Part shown: piece by piece, positions 41,704-53,115 of the stretch
Position numbering within the stretch: the first letter of the stretch is position 1
Layout: every line of letters starts with the position of its first letter
Source: Prorocentrum cordatum
Taxonomy: Eukaryota; Sar; Dinophyceae; Prorocentrales; Prorocentraceae
Direction: 5' to 3'
NCBI GenBank assembly: GCA_963575745.1
Contig: CAUYUJ010001292.1
Coordinates: 303,501 to 367,500 of the forward strand
DNA length: 64,000 bases
Notes under the pieces: generated by a model
The model's database searches: none
Seen by the model: the letters and a program-made list of their open reading frames with translations, nothing else
What the model was told of the DNA's origin: nothing
Program-made: the position numbers and the translations under genes

Positions 41704-41956
41704 GTCTCTCTCTCTCTCTCTCACTGTGTGTGTGTCTCTCTCTCTCTCTCCCTCTCTGGCTCTCTCTCTCTCTCTCTTGCTCCGTCTCTCCCCCTCCCTC
41801 CCTCTCTCTCTCCCTCGCTCTCTCACTGTTTGTCTCTCTCTCTCTCTCTTGCTCCGTCTCTCTCCCTCTCTCTCTCCTCTCTCTCTCTCTATTCTCTCTC
41901 TTTTGTTTTTCGGTTACGCGCTTTTTCTCTTCCTCTCTCTCTCTCTCTGATGAAAC
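41704..41956 (+). repeat. (TC)n-rich tract
   Basis: CTCTCTCTC runs with TGTGTGTG and CCTC interruptions. Confidence 0.8.
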
Positions 41957-42059
41957 GTGTACACATGTAATGGCATCCTGCTCATAGGTTTGCAATGGCC
42001 TTCGGCCCATCCGGGCATTGTGCCTGGGCTGTGGGTGTGGAGCTTATTGGATGTTCGAG

Positions 42060-42625
42060 GGAATCTCGTGGGAGGTCTCTCGCGGGGGCCTCTTGGATGC
42101 AGTTTTGAAGTCTCTTGGGAGCCGTTTTGAAGCCTCTTTGGGCCACTGGGGCGCCTCTGGGGGCCTCCTAGGGACCTCCTGGGGGCCTCTTGGAGCGGAA
42201 GGCTCGGATTTTCGGTTCGTGTTCCCTCTCTGGGGCCCCTTTTGGGGCCGTCTTGGAGCCCTCTTGGGCCGTCATGGGCACCTCTTGGAGGGGGGGGGTC
42301 CTCTTGGGCCTTCTTGGGGCGCCTTGGCGGCCTGGGGCGGTCTTGGAGGCCTCGTGGGCCGTCTTGGAGCGAAACAGCGAGAATGCCAACAACTGTTCAA
42401 ACATCTGAGGACAATCAATGATGTTGGCTTCTTGGGGCCTTCTTGGGAGGCCTCTTCGAAGCCTCTTGTGGCATCTTGGGGGCCTCTTGGGCCGCCTTAG
42501 GGGCCTTCTTGCGCGTTTCGGGGCGGTCTGTTCGGCGACTCGGGGCCCTCTTGGACCGACTCGGGGGCCCTGTTGAGGCCCTCTTGGCCCGCCTTGGGGC
42601 CCGCTCTGGGCCCGAGAGAATTCAC
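42060..42625 (+). repeat. CTTGGGGGCCTC-type minisatellite
   Basis: Imperfect 12-15-bp repeats of CTCTTGGGCCGTCTTGG. The same word family reappears at 63770-64000. Confidence 0.65.
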
Positions 42626-42835
42626 GCGGCAAGATGTCGGGACCCCCAGGGTGGCACGCGCCCCGCCCCAAGGGAGTTTGGGAATTCGGGCCCCGCCCTC
42701 CTAAAGCACTCTTCAGGACTATGGACTGGGGCTCCGGGGATTGGGCAGAGAACCTGAGGACACGCCCATTCCGTGCCCAGCGGCACGTTGGCGGATATAA
42801 ACATGCATGCACACTTCTATACATGTATCTATATG

Positions 42836-43600
42836 TGTATATATATATATATATATATGTCGGCGGTGCGCCGTGGCACGAACCCCCCCCCCCAGCACTA
42901 CCGGGGGGTTTCGTGCACTACCGGGGGGTTTCGTGCAGCCCGCACCGGGTGCCGCCAGCGGCTTAGAACACCCCCCCCTTGCCGCTTTACCGGGGGGGTT
43001 CGTGCAGGCCGCACTGCGTCTACCTGGGCTCCCCCCCCCCCCTGTGGGAGTGGGGGGGTGGGAGTGGGGGGTGGGTTGGGGGGGGCAGGGGGGCGGTTGG
43101 GAAGGGTGGCTCCCTGTCGAAGTGTGGCGTGTGCTCGCCTTGTGTTCTCTATTCGCGTCTGCTCGCCTTTGTTCCGCCGCAGCCTCTCGTATTGTGGCTC
43201 GTGGTCACAATACGAGAGGCTGCGGCGCAAATCCCGAGAGCCGCTGTGGGGGGTCGACGGCACGGCCGCGTAGAGAAGAACAGTGCCGCCGTGTTCCGGC
43301 ACGGCCCTGGGATGCAATGCCGCCGCCGTGTTCCGGCCCGTCCTGGTAAGATTCGCGCGTCGGGGCTGGGTTTCGCGCGTGCTGGGAGCGCGCCGCTTAC
43401 GGAGGGGTTGCGTCCTTACCGGGGGGTTTCGTGCAGCCTACCAGAGGAGGTCGTGTTTACCGGGGGGTTTCGTGCAGGCTCGCACCGGGAATGGCGCCAG
43501 CTCGAAACCCCCCAGGAGAGATTACCGGGGGGGGGGTTCGCTCCGCACCGGGCACCGCCGACATATATATATATTTATATATATATATATATATGTGCAC
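42836..43600 (+). repeat. (TA)n tracts and ACCGGGGGGTTTCGTGCA repeats
   Basis: (TA)n at 42836-42858 and 43562-43594. Between them are at least six copies of ACCGGGGGGTTTCGTGCA or variants (for example 42899, 42919, 42988, 43418, 43459, 43523). Confidence 0.65.
43175..43227. repeat. Perfect 22-bp-arm hairpin
   Basis: The arm at 43175-43196 (begins CGCCGCAGCCTCTCG) is the exact reverse complement of 43206-43227, with a 9-base loop. Confidence 0.85.
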
Positions 43601-43953
43601 ATGTATATGTATGTCTATATGTTTATATGGGTGTGTGCATATATGGATCAATATCGTTTTGGTTAGTATTCCCCCTTCCCTCTCTATGCATACAAATTTG
43701 TATGCTCTTTCATTACATTGCGCATTCGATAGTTGGGGTTACGATGCGAACGTGACTTCCAGATGCGCACGCGGATTCTTGTGTCGGCGCTTGTCCCCCC
43801 TGCGAAGCGCGCCAGGGGCTGCGCCAGAGGCGGAGCGGGTCGAGCGCCGACCCGAGAGATCTGCGCGACACTCCGAGAGTTTGTGTTTATGCCGTCCCTT
43901 CTCCTCCACCTCGCCGCTCGCGCGACTCCCCGAGACCTGCCTCCGGACCTCCC

Positions 43954-44132
43954 CACCCACCAAACCACCCCAATCCAACCCGAAGGCCCAAATTGATCCT
44001 CGATTTCCAGTTTGGGGGGGGGGTCGGGGAACATTGACAAAACACATGGACCCCGTACCCCCCCCCAACCCGAAATTCGGGTCAAGTTCGGGTCTTGGGT
44101 TGGGTTGGGGTGGTCTGGTAGGTAGTCCTGAC
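43954..44132. mobile_element. M5 inverted-repeat element
   Basis: CAAACCACCCCAATCCAACC at the left pairs with GGTTGGGTTGGGGTGGTCTG at the right. The interior contains GGTCGGGGAACATTGA and CCCCAACCCGAAATTCGGG. It has one relative at 58767. Confidence 0.6.
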
Positions 44133-45034
44133 CTCCCTCCCCCCTGCTCTCTCTCGCTCTGGGACGGCGCACCCGCAGCGGCACGGAGCGGCGCGCCTCT
44201 CGGCCGCCCCGGGCTGCCGGACATTAGGGGGGGGGGTGCACGCGGCGCCCCTGTGGCGGGGCGACGCCGCTCCGCGTCCGTGCGCCGGCCCCCGCGGAGG
44301 AGGCACGGCTCTCGGAGGACCCTGGCCTTCCAGAGAGCTGTTTTTTAGCACTGGAGGCATAAAAACCTAAAAAGCTGAGCGAAACTGCCTAAAACCAAGA
44401 CGTAGAATGGCTCTAGGATCGGTTTTTAGGTCGGGTGCTGTTTTTCTGGCCCTCCTGGAAGGTCAGGGGATGGGGGGCAGCGCAGCGCCCCCAGCAGCGC
44501 CGGCTCCCGGCAGCCCGTGCTGCGCTGCGCGGCGGGACGAAGCGCTCGGCAGCGCTCGGACGTATGCATTTCTCCCTCGGCGAGGGCCATCGAGGAGCAC
44601 CCTTGATCATTTGGCGAAAAAGCCACGCACGAAACCGAAAAAAAAACACAAGGAGTGGACGTCCGAGCGATGGCCAGAGCGAGGGCGGCGAGGGAGGGGG
44701 ACGCGAGCAGACGACGGCGAACGCGCAGGCGGGAGGCCGGGGCCGGCGGGACGAAGCGGGCGGGCGGGCCGAAGCGGGAGGGGACGGAGGCGAGGCAGCA
44801 GGCGGGCAGCAGGGGAGGAGGAGGGCGAGGGAGAGGGGGCGGAGGGCGGAGGGGGGAGCCACCAGCCGGGAGACATTGGACTGCGGAGGCGTCGACGGTT
44901 TTTCTTTTGGAGGTTTTTTGGTGCGTGTTGGGGGGCTGTCGTCGCCGCGGCTGGGCGCATCCCGACCTGCCGGCCAGGATGGGCCCCGGTCCGCGGTCTC
45001 TTGCCGGGCGGAGTTCGGAGGATCGTTGTCTTCT
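44133..45034. other. No recognised gene
   Basis: GC-rich sequence containing one M2 element. Short overlapping frames on both strands lack motifs. Confidence 0.45.
44551..44671. mobile_element. M2 MITE-like element
   Basis: It has the same interior (TTGATCATTTGGCGAAAAA) and termini (GCGCTCGGACGT and ACGTCCGAGCGAT) as the copy at 5626. Confidence 0.68.
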
Positions 45035-45232
45035 GTCGGGCGTGTCCCTCTACAGGGGGATCTCTACAGGGGGACTTTCGACGAAAAATAAAAGATGCCC
45101 CCAAAATTCCCCAACCAGGTCAAAAAATACTCAAAAAGTAGCCCCCAGACTATGATTTGATTATTTTTTGTTTATTTTTTGGATATTTTTTATTTTTCGT
45201 CGAAAATCCCCCTGTAGGGGGACAGGCCCGAC
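45035..45232. mobile_element. M1 short non-autonomous element
   Basis: The termini are GTCGGGCGTGTCCCTCTACA and GGGGGACAGGCCCGAC. The flanks TCGTTGTC and TCGTTGCC form an 8-bp duplication with one mismatch. The left end contains a local duplication of the CTCTACAGGGGGA word. Confidence 0.7.
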
Positions 45233-47045
45233 TTCATCGTTGCCCCGAGAACGGATCGTGCAGGAGTCTGGTCGTGGATTTGTGTTTGCCGTCGTCGGGT
45301 TCCCACGGCACTCCCCGGGCCCCGGGGCCGACGACAAGGGCTCGGTGTCAAGCAGTGGCCCTGGGGGGAGCCTGCGGGCCAGGACGGGCTTCCACCCGGG
45401 CCCCGTGGCGTCACACCAAAGCATATGCAAAAATGGTACGAGGGAGGAGAGGAGGAGGGAGAAAAGAGGAGCGAACGGGAGCGGGGGGGAGGGAAGAGGG
45501 AGGAAGGCCCAGTGGGGAAGGGAGGGGGGAGGAAAAGAGGAGGGATGAATGGCGGCCGCCGCGGGCTGGGAATGGGCGTTCTGGGAAAAGCGACACGAAC
45601 AGCAGTTTCGGCGTGATCGATTTCGGCCTTATGCGTGATGAAGAGGGAGGCGGGCGGAAGGACAAAACAACTTTGATGGAGTAATTGGAGGAAGCCACAA
45701 AACAGGGATTTATGATGATGGTGATGTTAGTGATGATGCTTTTGGTGAGGATGGTGATGAACGTGGTGGCGATATGGTTGCGATGAGGATGAATGCGATG
45801 AGGAACATGACGAGGGTGTGTATGGTGCTGGTGAGGAGGATTCAGGTGATGGTGATGATGATGGTGAGGATGATTGCGGTGACGGCGTTGATGATGGCAG
45901 CTATCATGAGGCGGGAAAAGCAAATGAGGATTGAGGGGGGGATCGGCCGAACAGTCGACCTGTGGGCGGGCTATCCGAGGCCTCGCGCCTACGCCTCCCC
46001 GTTCACGAAGCCCGCGGTCGGCGGGAATGAGGGCTTTGGCTCGCCCAGTATCCCTGTCGCGATGTTTGGAGCTGGAGGACTCCCGCGCTCACTCTCTCGC
46101 GCGCGGTTTCGCTCTCTCTCCCTCTCTCTCTCTCTGTCTCCCCCCCCTCTCCCCTCCTTCCCTCCATCCCTCCTTCCTTCCTTCTCTATTCCTCTGTATA
46201 TGTATACGTATACATACATGGAAGCATTGAATTCTGATTTTGTAACCGTGGTCACCTAGTTTTCAAATAGAATTCCTAGAGAGATCCATGTTCGCATAGA
46301 TCTAAGCAGTTCAATCTAACTTAACGTGACGAGCAGTTTCTCTCAGTTACCATTCGATTGAATTTTGGTTTGAGTTGCGAAACTCTTCATGATGTTATCT
46401 CCCTGCCGATTTGTTTTGGCATGATAGTGTGTTGTGATATATACATACGAAATAGGTCGGGTCGGCTGCTAATCGATTTTTTTCGGCGTCATTCGTTTCC
46501 AAGCAAACATTCGGCATTCCGGAATTACCAGTGCACGGGTGTGCATGGTTGCCTTTTTTGTGCCTAAGCCCCCGTTTTCTTTTACGCCGCCGTTCAGTAC
46601 TCGATCGCGTCCGTTTCTATCGAAGTATGAAACCTTTGTGCCTCGAGGATTTGGTTTCCAGGGCCCAGGGATCTTTCTGACAACGTCGAATCGCCAAGAC
46701 AGGTTGTTCGAAATTATTGTTGCCGCCGGTCTTCCGAAAAGTTCCGAATCGATCGGCCTCCCAGGGTCTCAGGGTCTCTCTGCCTGTGTCCCACAGCGGA
46801 TTCGTGGCGGCTGTGGGGCATACTTGTAGCAGCATGATATCAACAATTGCTCATGTTCGCGACTTTGTCCTTTTAGTTGTTAAACATTTGCGTGGCCTTT
46901 TGATTTCAATCCGCAAGTCCCGCGATAGTTATCGGTGGGGCACGGTCACGCGAGAAAAATGCTCATGATCAATTACTCCGACGGTAGGACCCCGCACGAG
47001 AATCTGTTTAGCTTGCCCTTTGCCCTTTCCTCTTCCTCCTGGGGC
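45233..47045. other. No recognised gene; purine-rich, GATG and TC tracts
   Basis: A GGGAGGA-rich stretch at 45440-45560, GATGGTGATG triplets at 45711-45915, and CTCTCT at 46107-46190. A less GC-rich unique segment follows (46200-47000). Confidence 0.5.
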
Positions 47046-48940
47046 TCCCGCCTGAGACTTCCTCACAATTCACTCACAGACGAGGCTCCCGCTCGAGACT
47101 TCCTCCATATTCATATCTCAAGAGCCCAAAAGTAACGACAGTTGCACGTTGCGGATGACCCGCTCGGATTCAAACATGAAGTGCGGGCCCCATAGGGAGG
47201 GGGCTCCCGCTTGAGACTTCCTCACAATTCACTCACAGACGAGGCTCCCGCCTGATACTTCCTCCATATTCAGGCCTCAAGAGCCCAAAAGTGACGACAG
47301 TTGCACGTTGCGGATGACCCGCTCGGATTCAAACATGAAGTGCGGGCCCCATAGGGAGGGGGCTCCCGCCTGAGACTTCCTCGCAATTCACTCACAGACG
47401 AGGCTCCCGCTCGAGACTTCCTCCATATTCAAGCTCAGGAGCCCAAAAGTGACGACAGTTGCACGTTGCGGATGACCCGCTCGGATTCAAACATGAAGTG
47501 CGGGCCCCATAGGGAGGGGGCTCCCGCCTGAGACTTCCTCGCAATTCACTCACAGACGAGGCTCCCGCTCGAGACTTCCTCCATATTCATATTTCGAGAG
47601 CCCAAAAGTGACGACAGTTGCACGTTGCGTTCGGATTCTGAAGTGCGGGCCCCATAGGGAGGGGGCTCCCGCCTGAGACGGATTCAAACATGTGACGACA
47701 GTTGCACGTTGGGATGACCCGCTCGGATAGAAGTGCGGGCCCCATAGGGAGGGGGCTCCCGCCTGAGACTTCTTCACGATTCACTCACAGACGAGGCTCC
47801 CGCTCGAGACTTCCTCCATATTCAAGTTTCAAGAGCCCAAAAGTGACGACAGTTGCACGTTGCGGATGACCCGCTCGGATTCAAACATGAAGTGCGGGCC
47901 CCATAGGGAGGGGGCTCCCGCCTGAGACTTCCTCGCAATTCACTCACAGACGAGGCTCCCGCTCGAGACTTCCTCCATATTCAAGTCTCAAGAGCCCAAA
48001 AGTGACGACAGTTGCACGTTGCGGATGACCCGCTCGGATTCAAACATGAAGTGCGGGCCTCATAGGGAGGGGGCTCCCGCCTGAGACATCCTCACAATTC
48101 ATTCACAGACGAGGCTCCAGCGCGAGACTTCCTCCATATTCAAGTTTCAAGAGCCCAAAAGTGACGACAGTTGCACGTTGCGGATGACCCGCTCGGATTC
48201 AAACATGAAGTGCGGGCCCCATGGGGAGGGGGCTCCCGCCTGAGACTTCCTCGCAATTCACTCACAGACGAGGCTCCCGCTCGAGACTTCCTCCATATTC
48301 AAGTCTCCAAAAGTGACGACAGTTGCACGTTGCGGATGACCCGCTCGGATTCAAACATGAAGTGCGGGCCCCATAGGGAGGGGGCTCCCGCCTGAGACTT
48401 CCTCGCAATTCACTCACAGACGAGGCTCCCGCTCGAGACTTCCTCCATATTCAAGTCTCAAGAGCCCAAAAGTGACGACAGTTGCACGTTGCGGATGACC
48501 CGCTCGGATTCAAACATGAAGTGCGGGCCCCATAGGGAGGGGGCTCCCGCCTGAGACTTCCTCGCAATTCACTCGCAGACGAGGCTCCCGCTCGAGACTT
48601 CCTCCATATTCATATCTCAAGAGCCCAAACGTGACGACAGTTGCACGTTGCGGATGACCCGCTCGGATTCAAACATGAAGTGCGGGCCCCATAGGGAGGG
48701 GGCTCCCGCTTGAGACTTCCTCACAATTCACTCACAGACGAGGCTGCCGCTCGAGACTTCCTCCATATTCAAGCCTCAAGAGCCCAAACGTGACGACAGC
48801 TGCACGTTGCGGATGACCCGCTCGGATTCTAACATGAAGTGCGGGCCCCATAGGGAGGGGGCTCCCGCCTGAGACTTCCTCGCAATTCACTCACAGGCGA
48901 GGCTCCCGCTCGAGATTTCCTCCATATTCAGGCCTCAAGT
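47046..48940 (+). repeat. 159-bp satellite array, 12 copies
   Basis: The landmark GTTGCACGTTGCGGATGACC recurs at 47141, 47300, 47458, 47617, 47701, 47852, 48011, 48170, 48322, 48481, 48640 and about 48799. Most spacings are 158-159 bp, with one truncated unit of 84 bp. Each unit contains the GGCTCCCGC.TGAGACTTCCTC motif twice. Confidence 0.9.
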
Positions 48941-48945
48941 CAGCG

Positions 48946-48962
48946 AGTAGTGATGATGATGC

Positions 48963-48999
<37 letters not shown>

Positions 49000-49054
49000 C
49001 GTTCGATGCCGATGATGGTGAGTGATCGTGGGATGGTGATGGTGATGCTGATGG

Positions 49055-49093
<39 letters not shown>

Positions 49094-49135
49094 GTGGGGA
49101 GTGATGGTGATGGTGATGATGATGCGGAGGAGGAA
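48946..49135 (+). repeat. (GAT)n microsatellite
   Basis: GATGAT triplets in two blocks. Confidence 0.8.
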
Positions 49136-50480
49136 GCAAAGAGGAGCAGAGGAGAGGGGGAGGAGGAGGAGATCCTGCGCGGAGGGTGTGCAGAGAAAAC
49201 AAGAACCCCACTTAGGATGTGGGGAATAATCCATCGTTTCTTTCATTCAGAACATATGCAGTTACGCAATGTTTGTAATTGGCGCGGGTGTTATTGTAAT
49301 GCGAGTCTACATCCAGTTGTTGCTTGCCCAGCGTTCCCAGGTTTTGTGTTAAGTTTCGTTGGGGGTGTTTCGACAGGCGAGGTGATTTGTGTTTGGCATA
49401 GTTGCTCTTCAGCTTCCTGGAAGACCCATAATGCTTTCACGTGATCTGTTCTTTCAGTTGACTTGTCTACGCCGTGGACCTACTGCTGCAGGAGCAAGAG
49501 CTCCATTCCAGCAGGTACAGGAAGCATTGCCAGTCGAATCGAAGAAGGGAACCATAATTGTCCGAAGGGTCCGAGTGATCTTCCACTGCAGCCGCCAATC
49601 ATATTGGGCATTTGCCTTTCAGAAGAACATACTGAAGTGAAAGAAGAGCAGCCTCTGTCGAAGAACGCACAAGGAGCTCAGAAAGCGTGCAGTTGAAGCG
49701 AGCGAATCTCGATATTTTGAAGGGGAAAGACCTCCGCAAGAGAACGCGCGCACATCTTTCAAACGTCATTGGTTTGGGATGAGACCGCTGTCGTGTACGA
49801 CAGGTAAGACGGTGAAGGCCATTGTCGCCGACTGCGATCGCTGTCAGACATGTACTCGGGCGTCTGCTTTTTCTCACAAGCCTGAGATTATCAATTCTTC
49901 CAGAGCGGAGAAAGCTGTTCCATGCGTTGAAAGGGACAGCGAAGTCCTCCTGCCAGGAAGAGACATGCATTAGAACGCGCCGGAAGGTGTGCGACATCAC
50001 GCACGGCAGTCACATTGCACGGCGTCATGACTAAAGTTGGCATTCATACGATGTAGTGCGATATGGGAAACAATTTCAAACGTGCAGTTGTCTTTGATGC
50101 CAGGTCTGAATCGGCATCCTGTAGTCTGTCTGGGCGATTTGAGAAAATTGTGGATAGTATGTTTCAGAGATGCGACAATGTTTGCGGACCATGTGACTTT
50201 TGGCGAAGAGAGACTACGGTCTCCATTCGCTGCGTCTAACGCTAGATATCGATAACATTGAGCATCCGGCAGGAGTCTGAATGGATTTCGCATTCAACGC
50301 TAACGAGCACGTCTTGTTGTTGGGAGCCATTGGTTTGGTCGGTCTGCGCCGAGGCGAGAAGGCGGGGGTTCCAGCAGAGGGGGGGGGATTTTCGGAGGGT
50401 GGGGGGGGGCACCCCCAGGTTCCGGAGGAAGAGCGGGGGGAATTTTCCACAGTAAAGCGGCGGTGGATCACGCTCTCTCT
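49136..50480. other. No recognised gene
   Basis: Relatively AT-rich unique sequence, different in composition from its neighbours. No frame above about 135 codons and no motif was recognised. Confidence 0.45.
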
Positions 50481-50883
50481 TGCATTTGTATATGTATGTG
50501 CATATGCACATGTCTGTATGTATGTATATGTGTGTATACATATATGTATATATGGACGCCCCCCCCACATGATCATACCTATTTGTCTCTACCGCGGCCG
50601 CCGATCGATATCTTCACTCTCCGTTTCCTTCTCCTCCCCCTCCCCATCTTCTTTTTCCTCCTTCTCCTCTTCGGAATCAGCGAAATCGCGAAAACCACCA
50701 AAAAGCTTCAGAAAACTAACAACACAACAACATAACAAAAACAAGCATCATTTCGGAAGAACCTTGCCGTGCCAGCCGCTCCTCCTCCTTATCCTTTTGA
50801 TCCTCACCCCTCCTCCTCCTCCTCCTCCTCCTCCTCCTCCTCCTCCTTCTCCTCTTCATTCTGCCCGCTGCTCTCCGCTTCGA

Positions 50884-51249
50884 GGCGTTACTCACTAATC
50901 TAGTTGTGAACGCAGCTCCACAACTTGATTTGCGAGTCACCTCCTTCTACGAAGCATTACTCACAAAACTAGTTGTGAACGCCGCTTCACAACTAGTTTT
51001 GTGAGTAATGCGTTCCTCCTCGCCTTCGTCGTTCTCCTCACCCTCCTCTTCTTCCTCCTTATCCTCCTGCTCCTCCCCCCCTCCTCCTGCTCCTGTTCAT
51101 TTTGCCCCCTCTCCGCTTCGAGGCGTTACTCATCAATCCAGTTGTGAACGCAGCTCTACAAGTTGATTTGCGAGTAACCTCCTGCTACGAAACATTACTC
51201 ACAAAAGTAGTTGTGAACGCCGCTCCACAACTAGTTTTGTGAGTAATGT
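50884..51249. repeat. Two tandem copies of a double-hairpin unit
   Basis: Two units spaced about 237 bp apart, each with a degenerate hairpin (GTTACTCA..AATC.AGTTGTGAA) followed by a strong one. The first strong hairpin has 25-base perfect arms (50955-50979 and 50986-51010, loop CGCCGC). The second has 24-base arms with one mismatch (51192-51215 and 51226-51249). Confidence 0.8.
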
Positions 51250-51282
51250 GTTCCTCCTCATCTTCGTCGTTCTCCTCATACG

Positions 51283-51670
51283 CTTCGTGACCCCACTGGG
51301 AGCGGGAGCTCCACCGGAGACCCACATACCAGCGCCCGCATGCGCCCACCGCACCCATTGTTCCACCCCTCTCACTTGTTTCGTGGCCCTACAGGGAGCT
51401 CCACCGAAGGCCCAAATGCCAGCGCTCGCATGACCCCACCGCGCCTATTTTGGCACACCCACCACACGTTTTGCGACCCCATAGGGAGGTACACCGACGG
51501 CCCAGATGCCAGCGCTCGCATGCACCTACCGCGCCCACTTTGGCACATCCCTCGCATGTTTCTTGGCCCCATAGGCACCGAAGGCCCAAATGCCAGCGCT
51601 CGCTTGCGCCCACCGCACCCATTGTGGCACACCCCATCGCACGCTTCGTGGCCCCATAGGGAGCTCCACC
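51283..51670 (+). repeat. Approximately 90-bp tandem repeat, 5 copies (same family as 10.1 kb)
   Basis: The unit contains TTCGTGGCCCCATAGGGAG, CTCCACCGAAGGCCCA.ATGC and AGCGCTCGCATG..CCCACC. Confidence 0.7.
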
Positions 51671-51744
51671 GAATGACGGTGCTCACAACTGCATTTGGTT
51701 GGGTCCCTCGCCAGGCTAATTTGGAACAGAAAAATCGGCACGTG

Positions 51745-51967
51745 TCGTCGTTTTTTATCCATTGTTTTGCCGATCGGCGCGGGCCCTCGCACACTCCCCT
51801 TTTCCCTCTCTGGAGTGGATCTTGGCTGTTTTTGGGCGCCTGTTTCGAGCAGGTGGAGCCTCCCCCATAATGGACGCACTGTCGCAAACAGTCGCATTAA
51901 GCAGAGGTCCGGAGCCAGCCCCCCCCCTTCCGCCCAATGTCGAAACGCCGAATAAAACAACGCTCAC
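51745..51967 (+). repeat. Dispersed repeat R1, copy 2
   Basis: It has the same ordered motifs as 248-499, including GCCGATCGGCGCGGG, GATCTTGGCTGTTTTT, GCAGAGGTCC and CGCCGAATAAAA. Confidence 0.6.
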
Positions 51968-52204
51968 CATCCCTTGTGGCCGAGCTGCGCGGTGGTAGAG
52001 AAGCCGTCGCCCGCATCGTCGCGACGACAAGCTACCCGGCCGCGGGAGGCCCCCTTCCAGACTTCGACGTTGTGGTTTTTGCCAGTGCGCGGCACCCGGG
52101 GGAGGTCCCGACCCGAACACTTACCCGGTTTCGGCACGGATTCGACGCGGTTATAGGGCCGCGACGGGACAGACAAAAGGTCCCCCAAAGATGCATTAGG
52201 CAGG

Positions 52205-52215
52205 GGCTCTCGTCC

Positions 52216-52247
<32 letters not shown>

Positions 52248-52290
52248 CTCCTCCTCCTCTTCCTTCTCTTCCTCCTCCTCCTCCTCCTGT
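52205..52290 (+). repeat. (CTC)n microsatellite
   Basis: CTCCTCCTC with TTC interruptions. Confidence 0.8.
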
Positions 52291-52367
52291 CCGGTGTCGC
52301 GTCGGGTGTCCGAACACTTACATGCCCGGTGGTAGCTTTTCATGTCTAGGCCTGCCAGGTGGAGTCG

Positions 52368-52558
52368 GAGTGCGGTGGAAACCCATGCCAAGAGACGCTC
52401 TGCTTGCCTCCATGGTGCCCTGGGTTTCTAGTGTTTCGATGGTTCTGCGATGGGAAGCGTGACGACCCCACACCAAACATCAGCCTACATCAATGGACGT
52501 CCTGGGGTCTCAGTGTCTGTTTTCTTGTGAAAAGTTTCTTGTTGTCGGGCCCCTACTG
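52368..52558. mobile_element. M3a MITE, diverged copy
   Basis: The order of motifs matches 5174-5350: CCATGCCAAGA, TTTCGATGGTTCTG, CGTGACG, CCACACCAAA, then GGGCCCCTACTG followed by TA. The left terminus is degraded. Confidence 0.55.
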
Positions 52559-52649
52559 TAGGCCTGCCAGATGGGGTCGGAGTAGATGGGGTCGGAGGAT
52601 CGCGCTGCATCGCCGATGCGGCTCGATGCGGAGCCCGATTTTATCTTCG

Positions 52650-52722
52650 CCGGCGTCGCCGATGCATCGCCGATGCATCGCCGATGCATCGCCGATGCAT
52701 CGCCGATGCATCGCCGAGGTAT
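52650..52722 (+). repeat. 11-bp GATGCATCGCC minisatellite
   Basis: GCCGATGCATC repeats about six times. The core GATGCATC is palindromic. A single related word occurs at 5382-5392. Confidence 0.8.
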
Positions 52723-52787
52723 CGCGGGGTCCGCTTTGGATGGCCCTGGGGCTCGAGAAAGTCGAAGACGAAACAAGTGCATAAGCA

Positions 52788-52933
52788 GAACTTTTGGCGC
52801 TCGGCGCGGATTTCTTGGATCCGCGCTGGGCCCCCCCTGGCGGCGCTTCCGGCGTCGCCCCTGGCCCGCTCTGCGCGTCAGGGAGGGTGGCCAGCGCGGA
52901 CCCAAGACGTTCGCGCGGGGCGCCAAAAGTTTG
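52788..52933. mobile_element. M4 foldback element
   Basis: Near-complete palindrome: ACTTTTGGCGCTCGGCGCGG at the left pairs with GCGCGGGGCGCCAAAAGTTT at the right, around a GC-rich centre. Relatives are at 55407-55554 and 59028-59170. Confidence 0.6.
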
Positions 52934-52939
52934 TGCGTA

Positions 52940-53115
52940 CAGTCGGGGCCCTGAAGAAGGAACCCTCTTCGCTGGGGAGGGGCTCGGTGTTCCTTGCTCG
53001 GTCTGCAGTGTACCTTCGGTTCTCCTGAGGTTTCCCACGGGAAATCGAAGTTCAGCTTGTGGGAGAGAGGGGCCTCGTTCCTTACTTAGGGTTCCTCAGG
53101 TCAGCGCCCCGACTG
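52940..53115. mobile_element. M3b MITE with TA target duplication (176 bp)
   Basis: The ends are CAGTCGGGGCCCTGA and TCAGCGCCCCGACTG, flanked by TA. It abuts the foldback element that ends near 52933. Confidence 0.68.

Noticed and set aside
47046-48940. CRISPR-like array
   Set aside because: Whole units repeat without variable spacers, so it is a satellite.
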